NCBI GenBank assembly: GCA_964528795.1
Contig: CAZGUY010000010.1
Span: 1-26,336, forward strand
DNA: 26,336 nt
Source: DATFJC01 sp964528795
GTDB lineage: Bacteria > Patescibacteriota > Patescibacteriia > UBA2591 > UBA6264
Reading direction: 5' to 3'
Shown here piece after piece: positions 5,821 to 13,403 of the stretch. The notes under the pieces are model-generated. The model was not told the origin of the DNA. It was given only the letters and a program-made list of their open reading frames with translations, and searched no databases. The position numbers were made by a program, and so were the translations under genes. The number at the start of each line of letters is the position of its first letter. The first letter of the stretch is position 1.

Positions 5821-7253
5821 TTTAAAACTAAAGCTAAACTAACTACTATATATAAAATCCCTAAAGGATGAAATAGAAATGGTCCTCCAAGACTAGCCAC
5901 AAATAAACCTAAAAGACCAGCTGATAAACCAATGTATAATCTTTTATTAAATTCATTACTAGATTTTTTAGCTTTTTGAATACCTTTATAAAATATAGAT
6001 CCTAACAAAAATAAATAAGTAATTAAACCTAAAAAGCCAAGTTCTAACCAAATCTCTAAATAACCCCAATCTACATGAAAGGTAAATTTGTAATCACCAG
6101 ACAAAGGATCAGGATAACCTACTTTTGAACCAAGCCCCTTACCAAATATTGGTCTTTGATAAATATCGGATAATAAATCAGGTAAAATCACAAGCCTAGT
6201 CAAAGAACTAAGCTCATCCTGGGGTTGAGTTAAGGTTTCCATTCTTTTACCAAACAAACTTGTTCCAGCTATTATATCTCCTCCACTTGCTATACCGTAA
6301 AGCAGACTAAATTGAGCTACCATAATTAAAACGACCACCAAGGAAAAAACTAACCACTTTTTAAAATTAATTTTTGTTTTTAAAACAATTAAACCAGCTA
6401 TTACCCCTAAAAAATAAGCTCTTGAAAAATTTAATAAAAGACAAAAGCTAGAAAGCAAACCTAAGATTATAATATCTTTTTTTTGTTTTATTTTATTTTT
6501 AATCTTAGAAAAATATAAACTAAGATAAGCTATAAAAACGGGTAAAATAAAAACATGGGCTGGAGTAACAATTCTAAAGAAATTATCCTTTGTAAAAGTA
6601 GCTTTTCCAATTGCCACATCTCGCCACCACCAATAAAACACGTCATGAACTTGAGCTAAATTAAAAGCAAATATTAAAAAGACTACAAAAGTTTCTATAG
6701 CTATACCTACCGTACCAGCCACTATTACTAAAAATAAATTCTTTAAAAACTTTTCTTTTTTAACTAGCTCTATTAAAGGCAAAGCTAAAAGTAAAAAGGA
6801 ATAATTTATTGTATCTTTAATAGCCAACATACCATTACCCCCAAACCAACCATTCAAACAGCCAAAACCCACCAAGAATAAAAATAAATAATAAACTATC
6901 AAAATCGGGGATTTGGGCTTTAAAAATTCAAAGTCTTTATTTTTAACCTTTTTAAAAAACCAAATAGCCATTACTAAAATAAAAAGGGCTGACCTTATAG
7001 ATAGCCCCATAAATTCAAACAAATGCCCACCATGCCCCATTACAAACTCAAATACTAATATTAAAAAGCCAAATTCAATATTTTTAAAAGATAAATAAGC
7101 TGTTATCAATACTAAACTAACAAAAACTAATGAGGAAACACTTGACCAAACATCACCTATAATGGACAAGAGCTGAAATCCTAAAAAAGCATAAACAATA
7201 TACCTAATTTTTTTATTGAAAAAGATATTATTAATCTTTTCTTGGAGGTTCAT
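5817..7253 (-). CDS. O-antigen polymerase/ligase-type membrane protein (Wzy/WaaL-like)
   Basis: A 478-residue protein with roughly 11-12 hydrophobic spans. A large extracytoplasmic loop around residues 330-405 (PDLLSDIYQRPIFGKGLGS...HVDWGYLEIWLELGFLG) has the layout of the Wzy_C/O-antigen ligase family. It would polymerise or transfer lipid-linked glycan repeats on the outer face of the membrane. Its start overlaps the preceding GT2 gene by 23 nt and its end overlaps the next by 4 nt. Position next to a Wzx-type flippase favours polymerase over ligase. Confidence 0.85.
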   Translation of the reverse strand: MNLQEKINNIFFNKKIRYIVYAFLGFQLLSIIGDVWSSVSSLVFVSLVLITAYLSFKNIEFGFLILVFEFVMGHGGHLFEFMGLSIRSALFILVMAIWFFKKVKNKDFEFLKPKSPILIVYYLFLFLVGFGCLNGWFGGNGMLAIKDTINYSFLLLALPLIELVKKEKFLKNLFLVIVAGTVGIAIETFVVFLIFAFNLAQVHDVFYWWWRDVAIGKATFTKDNFFRIVTPAHVFILPVFIAYLSLYFSKIKNKIKQKKDIIILGLLSSFCLLLNFSRAYFLGVIAGLIVLKTKINFKKWLVFSLVVVLIMVAQFSLLYGIASGGDIIAGTSLFGKRMETLTQPQDELSSLTRLVILPDLLSDIYQRPIFGKGLGSKVGYPDPLSGDYKFTFHVDWGYLEIWLELGFLGLITYLFLLGSIFYKGIQKAKKSSNEFNKRLYIGLSAGLLGLFVASLGGPFLFHPLGILYIVVSLALVLK

Positions 7254-8118
7254 AGTCTTTAGAAATATTTAAAATTTGAACAATAAAGCTAATAAAAATG
7301 CTTAAAGGATACAAAATTAAAAGGGGCCAATAATGTTTAAATTTACCATGCTTTTTAAAATAATAAATAGCACTTTTATTATAAATCATTTGTTTTTTAA
7401 CAGTTAGCATTTTAGAAAAACTTTCTCCGCCATGATGAAAAACAGACATTTCAGGGTCATAAATTATTTTCCAACCTGCCTGTTTAATTCTTTGACAAAG
7501 ATCCACTTCTTCAAACCACAAGAAGAAATTTTCATCCCAGTCCCCTACTTCATCTAAAACGCTTTGTCTGGTTAAAAAGGCAGCTCCCATTACCTGCTCA
7601 GCTTCTTGCCTTTTATTATAATCAAAATTATGTTTAAAGTATTTTTTCAAAACCCCAGCCTTAGGAAATAAATGATGTAATTTTAAAAATATCATAAGTT
7701 GAGCCCGGGTACTTGGAAAGCTTCTTACTGAGGGTTGAGGTCTTCCATTAACTCCTAAAATTTTAGGAGCTAAAACGCCAATTTCTTTATCTTGATCCAT
7801 TTTTTGAACCATTTTTTTAATTGTTCCAGAACGAATTTCAGCATCAGGATTTAAAAATAAAATATATTCTCCTTGCGCCTTTTTTAGGGCTTGATTATTA
7901 GCTGTAGCAAAACCTAAATTTTTATCATTTAAAATAAGTCTTAATCTTTCTCTTTTTTTAGAAAGCATTGTTAAAAAATCTTTACTACCATCACTTGAAT
8001 TATTATCAACTACAATAACTTCATAATTAAAATTTTTAATGTTTTTAAAAACCGAAAAAAGACAACGTCCAAGCAAAGGTTTGACATTCCAATTAACTAC
8101 TATAATAGAAAGTTTCAT
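7231..8118 (-). CDS. Family 2 glycosyltransferase (rhamnosyltransferase-like)
   Basis: A GT2 of about 295 residues. KLSIIVVNWN and VIVVDNNSSDGS form the donor site, NPDAEI is the metal motif, and WFEEVDLCQRIKQAGW is the catalytic ED region. A C-terminal hydrophobic stretch (LLILYPLSIFISFIVQIL) suggests membrane association. An in-frame ATG lies at 8148, but the family's N-terminus begins at the ATG at 8118, which has AAGGT just upstream, so 8118 is preferred. It overlaps the polymerase gene by 23 nt. Confidence 0.88.
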   Translation of the reverse strand: MKLSIIVVNWNVKPLLGRCLFSVFKNIKNFNYEVIVVDNNSSDGSKDFLTMLSKKRERLRLILNDKNLGFATANNQALKKAQGEYILFLNPDAEIRSGTIKKMVQKMDQDKEIGVLAPKILGVNGRPQPSVRSFPSTRAQLMIFLKLHHLFPKAGVLKKYFKHNFDYNKRQEAEQVMGAAFLTRQSVLDEVGDWDENFFLWFEEVDLCQRIKQAGWKIIYDPEMSVFHHGGESFSKMLTVKKQMIYNKSAIYYFKKHGKFKHYWPLLILYPLSIFISFIVQILNISKDYEPPRKD

Positions 8119-8160
8119 TTTACCTTGGTTTGTCATTTGATTAACCATAAAAACTTTAAA

Positions 8161-9378
8161 TTATTTATTCTTTAATTCCTCCATTATGATATTTATCATT
8201 TTATCTGTTTTAAACTTCCAATCATATTGTTTTAATCTTTTTTTTCTTTTTTTGCTCTTATCTTTATCACTTTCTTTTAAAACCTTTTGAATAGCTTTGT
8301 TAAAGGATTCTTTATCATTAACAATCTCCATTAAATCATCAAACCTTTCTACTCCAGAACCAGGCGTAGTCACAACCGGTTTGCCACATGCCAAATATTC
8401 TAAAGCTTTTAAGGAATTAGTATAAGTTATAAAGCGATTGGTTTTATGAGGTATAATTCCAACATCAAAAGATTTTAAATATTTAGGCGCTTTTTTGTAC
8501 TTTACCCTTCCTGTAGTAAATACATTAGGCATAGATTTTAATCTTTTTATATCCACTCCTGACCAAACAGGACCAACCAGCAAAAATGATTTATCAGGAT
8601 TTTTATTAGCTAAATATTCTACCAAATCAACCCTAAATCTATTTTGGATTGTCCCTATATAACCTATAATAGGAGATTTTATACCTTTAGGCAAATCTTT
8701 TTTTCTTAAACCTTTAGCCTTTTCAAAATGTTCTAAATCTACCCCATTTGATATCCAATAAATCTGATTTTCCCTGCCCATTTTTTTAAAAAACTTAACT
8801 AAGGGCTTAGCTACTGTAAAAATTAAGTCAGATTTATTAGAAATTATTTCATAATTAGTTTTTAAAGTATCCCTAAACTTACTAAAAGACTCATGATAGA
8901 TCCAATTATCAACTGCATCAAAAACAGTTAAATCTTTAGTCATGTTTTTAAAATAATCAACTGTCATGGGGAAATAAGACCAAATCACCCTTTTAGTATC
9001 TTTTCCATTTTTGGTAGAAATTTTATTTAATAATTTATTTAATTTTTTAGAAACCAATTTATCAGAAAACAAAGACAATATTGTTGAAAAAACATACACT
9101 TCGCAATCATAACCCTTTAGTTTGGTCATTTGGCTAGTAAAACTCTTATCAATTGTTTTTACTTTCTTGCCTTTTTGAGAAATTGGACTATATAAAATAT
9201 TTTCTAACCAATTACGAATTGCTCTCTTTAAGGTAAAGGGTAAAAAATCAACCAATACAATACGTTTAACTTTTGGATTTTTAGTTAGCTTTTTAAAAAC
9301 TTGATAGTTTCTATTAGAAATACCCTTTTGCCATTCAGAAAAACAAGACATGTTAAACATTACAATTTCTAAATTCAT
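8161..9378 (-). CDS. GT4/GT1-like glycosyltransferase
   Basis: A 405-residue GT-B fold enzyme. The variable N-terminal half (acceptor side) contains TVFDAVDNWIYH. The C-terminal half has IIGYIGTIQNRFRVDLV, FLLVGPVW, MPNVFTTGRVKYKKAP, and the donor-binding block FITYTNSLKALEYLACGKPVVTTPGSGVERF with the E-x7-type signature of GT4 enzymes. It resembles TuaH-like teichuronic/capsular glycosyltransferases. Soluble or peripheral; it acts on lipid-linked glycan. Three nt separate it from the flippase gene upstream. Confidence 0.88.
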   Translation of the reverse strand: MNLEIVMFNMSCFSEWQKGISNRNYQVFKKLTKNPKVKRIVLVDFLPFTLKRAIRNWLENILYSPISQKGKKVKTIDKSFTSQMTKLKGYDCEVYVFSTILSLFSDKLVSKKLNKLLNKISTKNGKDTKRVIWSYFPMTVDYFKNMTKDLTVFDAVDNWIYHESFSKFRDTLKTNYEIISNKSDLIFTVAKPLVKFFKKMGRENQIYWISNGVDLEHFEKAKGLRKKDLPKGIKSPIIGYIGTIQNRFRVDLVEYLANKNPDKSFLLVGPVWSGVDIKRLKSMPNVFTTGRVKYKKAPKYLKSFDVGIIPHKTNRFITYTNSLKALEYLACGKPVVTTPGSGVERFDDLMEIVNDKESFNKAIQKVLKESDKDKSKKRKKRLKQYDWKFKTDKMINIIMEELKNK

Positions 9379-9381
9379 AAT

Positions 9382-10821
9382 TTAATCTTTTTTAAAATTA
9401 AAAACGTTTTTTAAAAATATTAAGTCCTTTTTATTTATAAGATCTAATATATAAGACAAAGCCCCGTATGATAAAATACCAGCTAAAACACTAACTAAGA
9501 TATGAACCTTATCCTTTAAAAAATAAATTGCTAATGACATACCAAGACTGGCAATAATAATTAATAGAAATTTTCTAAAGAAATAACCTACTTCAATATC
9601 TACAATATTTTTAACAAAACAAAGTTCTATACTCACCAAAATAATCATACTAATTAAAAGAGAAGCAGCAGTTCCTACATGTAAAAATTTTGGAACCAAC
9701 AAAAAATTTAAGCCGATAAATATGAAAGCGCTTATTCCTCTTATCTTAGTATTAGTCTTTTGTCTATCGCAAGCATTTAAAGTGCTAGCTAAGACATAGT
9801 CTACAAACATAAAAGGCAAAGAACAAGCCAAAACTATCATAGCAGGTTGAGCATTAATATATTCTTTGCCGTAAATGAAAAGAATTACAGGTTTAGACAA
9901 AATTATAATCCCAAACACTAAAGGTACCCCTAAAAACAAAAGGTAAAAAATGCCTTTATGGAAAATCTTTTTTAACTTTTCTTTAGACCTTACATACCAA
10001 TAACTAAAAGATGGATATAATGCTCCATTAATTGAGCCTGCTATTAAAAGTAAAAAAGCAACAATTATTTTCTGACCCGACATATACCATCCGACATACT
10101 TGTCTCCCCCTAAAAATGAAAGGATTATACTATCAGCCGTTGCAAAAATCTTACTAAAAATAGCTGCTAAAAAGAAAGGGAAAGCAATCTTTAAAAGGTT
10201 TGTTAAAATCTTTTTATTAAACCGTGGCAAGGGCCAAAGATTTAATTTTTTCTTTAAAAAATAAACTGCATTAACAAAATAAGCTAAACTAGCAAATACT
10301 AAAGGTAAAATCATCCAAATCACATCCATTCCCAACTTCATAAAAATAAGACCTAAAGCAATCATAACGGTTTTATGGACTATAATTCCAATTGCTTCAT
10401 ATTTTAAATTTAAAACTCCCCTAAAAACATGATAAATACACATTGTTAAAGCATCCAAAAATACCATCAAACCCGCAAAATAAACAAACACCCTAGTCAT
10501 CCTAGGGTGAGAAGTTAAATTAATAATTAAATAAGCTGTACCTAAAACCAAAATTCCAGCTACCACATTAAAAAACATGGCGCTTCCAAGATATTTTTTA
10601 ATCTTTTTTTTATCTCTTGCTACTTCTCTAGCTATTACTTTAAAAATTCCAAACTGAATAACAACCGAAAACAAAGTCATAAAAGAAATAGCAAAAGTAT
10701 ATTTGCCAAAATTATCTGCTCCTAAATAACGAGCTAAAAATATGAAATAAAAAAGGGCTATCCCCTTTTGGTAAACATATGCAATAAATAAGTAAAAACT
10801 ATTTTTAGCGGCTGAAAACAT
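9382..10821 (-). CDS. Polysaccharide flippase, Wzx-like (MOP/PST family)
   Basis: A 479-residue polytopic protein with about 12-14 hydrophobic segments. It starts with AKNSFYLFIAYVYQKGIALFYFIFLARYLG, typical of Wzx/RfbX, and contains the GAxxYPSFSYWY-like central motif of the family. It would flip lipid-linked oligosaccharides from the cytoplasmic to the outer face of the membrane for the polymerase encoded downstream. First gene of the minus-strand glycan operon, 68 nt after rpsI. No Shine-Dalgarno precedes the ATG. Confidence 0.9.
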   Translation of the reverse strand: MFSAAKNSFYLFIAYVYQKGIALFYFIFLARYLGADNFGKYTFAISFMTLFSVVIQFGIFKVIAREVARDKKKIKKYLGSAMFFNVVAGILVLGTAYLIINLTSHPRMTRVFVYFAGLMVFLDALTMCIYHVFRGVLNLKYEAIGIIVHKTVMIALGLIFMKLGMDVIWMILPLVFASLAYFVNAVYFLKKKLNLWPLPRFNKKILTNLLKIAFPFFLAAIFSKIFATADSIILSFLGGDKYVGWYMSGQKIIVAFLLLIAGSINGALYPSFSYWYVRSKEKLKKIFHKGIFYLLFLGVPLVFGIIILSKPVILFIYGKEYINAQPAMIVLACSLPFMFVDYVLASTLNACDRQKTNTKIRGISAFIFIGLNFLLVPKFLHVGTAASLLISMIILVSIELCFVKNIVDIEVGYFFRKFLLIIIASLGMSLAIYFLKDKVHILVSVLAGILSYGALSYILDLINKKDLIFLKNVFNFKKD

Positions 10822-10855
10822 AAATAAGTAAATTCACGAAACTTAAAGTTTCTTA

Positions 10856-10885
10856 ATCTTATTAAAAACAAAAACCTTCAAACAA
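10856..10885 (-). promoter_or_regulatory. Possible weak promoter of the polysaccharide operon
   Basis: TTGTTT (10885-10880) and TAAGAT (10861-10856) are 18 nt apart on the minus strand, in the 68-nt gap between rpsI and the flippase gene. The gap also holds a short GAAACTT/AAGTTTC inverted repeat without a U-tract, so readthrough from rpsI is equally possible. Confidence 0.35.
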
Positions 10886-10889
10886 GAAT

Positions 10890-11668
10890 TTATCGCTTTC
10901 TCCATTGAGGAGCTCTTCTGGCTCTTTTAAGGCCAGGTTTTTTTCTTTCCTTAACTCTAGCATCACGAGACAAGAATCCTTTACTTTTGAGTTTTTTTCT
11001 CCATTCTGGTTCATACTTTTCCAAGGCTCTAGCAATACCTAGCTGAGTTGCCTCTGCTTGACCGTTAAAGCCGCCACCTTTTACTTTAATTTTAAGATCA
11101 AAATCATTTTCTTTACCTAAATGTTTTAAAGGAGCAAAAATNNNNNNNNNNNNNNNNNNNNNNNNNNNNNNNNNNNNNNNNNNNNNNNNNNNNNNNNNNN
11201 NNNNNNNNNNNNNNNNNNNNNNNNNNNNNNNNNNNNNNNNNTAATTTTAAGATCAAAATCATTTTCTTTACCTAAATGTTTTAAAGGAGCAAAAATCAGA
11301 TTTTGACTTTTAAGGTTTGGAAAAAAATCCTTAATATCTTTGCCATTAACTGTTATCTCACCACTGCCATTTGAAAAAAGCCAAACTCTAGCAACAGCTG
11401 ATTTTCTTTTACCTGTAGCTTTACATTCTTCTTTTTTCCCTTTTTTCTTACTTTTTTTAGCTTTTTTCTTTGATTTTTTCTTACTTTTCTTAGCTTTTTT
11501 CTTACTCTTCTTTCCCTTTTTAGCTTTTTTCTTTGATTTTTTCTTACTCTTTTTTGATTTTTTCTTACTCTTTTTTGATTTTTTCTTACTTTTTTTAGCT
11601 TTTTTCTTGTTTTTGGTTTTTTTCTTTTTTGATTTCTTTTTTGATTTCTTTTTTTTCTTTTTAGACAT
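10890..11668 (-). CDS. rpsI: 30S ribosomal protein S9 with Lys/Ser-rich N-terminal extension (interrupted by a false gap)
   Basis: The C-terminal 125 or so residues are a normal S9: TGKRKSAVARVWL, the signature KGGGFNGQAEATQLGIARAL, and the basic tail LKRARRAPQWRKR that reaches the P-site tRNA. Residues 1 to about 80 are almost only Lys with Ser/Ala spacers (KKSKKKS-type repeats), absent from ordinary S9 of about 130 residues. 100 Ns (11142-11241) lie inside, but 11087-11141 and 11242-11296 are identical. Collapsing the duplicate and Ns gives 624 nt, an uninterrupted 207-residue frame. It has its own promoter (11694-11722) and no rplM beside it. The extension may bind rRNA or other nucleic acid. 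Confidence 0.95.
11142..11241. other. 100-N scaffold gap, probably spurious
   Basis: Exactly 100 Ns flanked by the same 55 bases on both sides (11087-11141 and 11242-11296). This is what a scaffolder leaves when contig ends that overlap by a k-mer are not merged. Confidence 0.95.
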
Positions 11669-11693
11669 AAATTTATATTAAATTATTTGTTTT

Positions 11694-11722
11694 ATCTTAA
11701 CAAAAAATTGTTTTTTTGACAA
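11694..11722 (-). promoter_or_regulatory. rpsI promoter
   Basis: TTGTCA (11722-11717) and TAAGAT (11699-11694) with a 17-nt spacer, about 25 nt before the rpsI ATG. No clear Shine-Dalgarno follows. Confidence 0.65.
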
Positions 11723-11729
11723 TAGATAA

Positions 11730-11757
11730 AATTCAACCCCAACTAAGGGATCGAATT
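11730..11757 (-). terminator. Terminator of the large membrane-protein gene
   Basis: AATTCGATCCC pairs with GGGGTTGAATT over 11 positions (two G-U) around a 6-nt loop. It is followed on the minus strand by TTATC, about 14 nt past the gene's stop and just ahead of the rpsI promoter. Confidence 0.6.
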
Positions 11758-11770
11758 GAATGAATTTGTA

Positions 11771-12829
11771 TTATAATCTAAGAAATTCTTTTGAAACTTG
11801 CGCTTCTTTTATTTCAACCACCTTTAAAACTATTAAAAGTCTTATTATTAAACGAGAAAATATAATGATTATAAAACCTAAAAGACCAAATAAAAATCTC
11901 AGAAATAAAAACAAAGCCACTGCAATTAAAATTGAAACTTCTTTGGTGTAAGGACCTATAAAATTAGATAATTTATCATTAATCATACCAGCTACTATAT
12001 CATCAAGCGTTTCATCCCCATTTACTTTCACTCCTAAAGAGTCTTCTATTTCTTGTTTTTTTTCTTCTAAAGCGCTATCAGGAACATTTTCTTTTAATTG
12101 ACCTGAAAGCATTTTTAAAAATTCTTTATTTTCAAGTAATTGACTAGTATCTAAATTTTCAAAATCTGTCTGGTTTAATTCTTTTTTAATGTTCTTTATT
12201 GTATCAGGAGAAATATTAGCCATGATACTAGGATTTTTCATACTCTCACTAGTAATAATCATCTCATCAATTGTCATACCTGGTTGATAAAAGGGTATAG
12301 TTTGTCTAATAATACTTTTAAAAGGGGTCATAACAGTACTAAAAAACTGAGTTGGAATTTCCACTTTCTTTTGTTTAATCTTTAAAAGAGGATTAAAATA
12401 ATAAACTACTGCAATAATTAAAGATAACCCTATAATTAAAATTGGTAAGCCTCTTTTCCAAATCCTTCTTAATGAAATATGTCTTCGTTCTTTTTCTTCT
12501 TTACTAATAAATTCATAACCTAAAACAAATAATCCTAAAAACAATAAAAGAGCGCTAATATAAACTTGCAATTCTAAGCCATGGGCTTGAAAAAATAAAA
12601 AGAATAACCCCAAAACTATCATGTAAGTTACAAACAAAATATTTCTATTATCTACCAAAACCATAAAAATCAAAGAAAAACAAAGAAAAAGCAATGAAAA
12701 TATTCCAATTAAAACAAGACGCGACAAACTCGCACTATAGGTAAACAATGACAACTTCCACCAAAATAAAAAAGAGGAAGCAATCACAAATAATGATAAA
12801 ATAAACATTTTAAGTTTTTTTGCAGTCAT
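11771..12829 (-). CDS. Membrane protein of unknown function, seven predicted spans
   Basis: Not a family I recognise. From the ATG at 12829 (MTAKKLKMFILS) it has five hydrophobic spans in the first 165 residues. A soluble segment of about 145 residues, rich in Glu/Lys/Asp, contains TIDEMIITSESMKNPSI and SLGVKVNGDETLDDIVAGM. Two close spans (ILIAVALFLFLRFLFGLLGFIIIIFSRLIIRLL) end the protein. The soluble part is probably extracytoplasmic. An upstream ATG at 12856 is disfavoured because TATAAT, the likely -10, lies between it and 12829, so the mRNA would be leaderless or nearly so. Single-gene unit with its own terminator. Confidence 0.8.
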   Translation of the reverse strand: MTAKKLKMFILSLFVIASSFLFWWKLSLFTYSASLSRLVLIGIFSLLFLCFSLIFMVLVDNRNILFVTYMIVLGLFFLFFQAHGLELQVYISALLLFLGLFVLGYEFISKEEKERRHISLRRIWKRGLPILIIGLSLIIAVVYYFNPLLKIKQKKVEIPTQFFSTVMTPFKSIIRQTIPFYQPGMTIDEMIITSESMKNPSIMANISPDTIKNIKKELNQTDFENLDTSQLLENKEFLKMLSGQLKENVPDSALEEKKQEIEDSLGVKVNGDETLDDIVAGMINDKLSNFIGPYTKEVSILIAVALFLFLRFLFGLLGFIIIIFSRLIIRLLIVLKVVEIKEAQVSKEFLRL

Positions 12830-12837
12830 ACAAAACT

Positions 12838-12843
12838 TATTAT
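12838..12843 (-). promoter_or_regulatory. -10 element for a leaderless membrane-protein transcript
   Basis: A perfect TATAAT on the minus strand ends 9 nt before the preferred ATG (12829). No convincing -35 is present 16-18 nt upstream. The same spacing is seen at hrcA and murG. Confidence 0.55.
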
Positions 12844-12862
12844 AACAAGTTTTCAAAAAAAT

Positions 12863-12886
12863 AAAAGGTGAATTTTTTCACCTTTT
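12863..12886 (-). terminator. Terminator of the 121-residue membrane-protein gene
   Basis: A perfect 10-bp AAAAGGTGAA/TTCACCTTTT hairpin with a 4-nt loop. On the minus strand it is followed by ATTTTTTTG, 14 nt after the stop codon at 12900. Confidence 0.85.
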
Positions 12887-12899
12887 AATTTTTTAATAT

Positions 12900-13265
12900 T
12901 TAAAATACTAAAGCAAAAGTGACAATTAAGATCGCATAAATAGCAAACATTAAAGCATTAAACCATATACAATCAACTGAAAAGGTATAAGTGCTTCTTT
13001 TCCCGAATTTAGTTTTTTTTATAGCCATAAAAAAAACAAATAAATGACTACCTCCAATTACAAAAAACGGCATTAAAGATAAAAAATTAACTAAATCCTT
13101 TTCTTTAGATAAAGCTTTAGCAATATTTAATCCAATAAAACCACCCAACAAACAAAAAACAAATATAGCTGTACTCCATAAAAAGAAACTTTTATGATGG
13201 TTGCTTCTAAAAGAAATTAATGTTTTTCCCAAAAAAGACAATCTAACCTTCTTTTCTGAATTCAT
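12900..13265 (-). CDS. Small membrane protein, three predicted spans
   Basis: 121 residues, family not recognised. Residues 1-26 are basic and cytoplasmic. Hydrophobic spans lie around 29-51, 62-82 and 97-120. Between the last two is a basic, Ser/Thr-rich loop (KKTKFGKRSTYTFS). There are no catalytic motifs. The start has a strong AAGGAGGG site 6 nt upstream and a good promoter (13320-13348). Monocistronic, with its own terminator, between dnaK and the larger membrane-protein gene. Confidence 0.78.
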   Translation of the reverse strand: MNSEKKVRLSFLGKTLISFRSNHHKSFFLWSTAIFVFCLLGGFIGLNIAKALSKEKDLVNFLSLMPFFVIGGSHLFVFFMAIKKTKFGKRSTYTFSVDCIWFNALMFAIYAILIVTFALVF

Positions 13266-13319
13266 AAACCCTCCTTTGTATAATTTTTAAATTTATATTT
13301 TTGTAATTATCTGCCCCTT

Positions 13320-13348
13320 AAAATAACAAAAAGATTTAATTTTGTCAA
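13320..13348 (-). promoter_or_regulatory. Promoter of the 121-residue membrane-protein gene
   Basis: TTGACA (13348-13343) and TATTTT (13325-13320) with a 17-nt spacer. The -35 begins 4 nt after the dnaK terminator stem, a very compact terminator-promoter junction. Confidence 0.72.
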
Positions 13349-13352
13349 TATA

Positions 13353-13380
13353 AAAGCCCTGGGGGGAGTCCCAGGGCTTT
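13353..13380 (-). terminator. dnaK operon terminator
   Basis: An 11-bp perfect stem AAAGCCCTGGG/CCCAGGGCTTT with a 6-nt loop, the most GC-rich stem in the region. It lies 23 nt past the dnaK stop and is followed on the minus strand by TATATTG. Confidence 0.9.
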
Positions 13381-13403
13381 GGGGTTTAATCTGTTATTAT
13401 TTA

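Noticed and set aside
10840..10856. GAAACTT/AAGTTTC inverted repeat after rpsI as a terminator
   Set aside because: The stem is short and AT-rich and has no U-tract on the transcribed strand.
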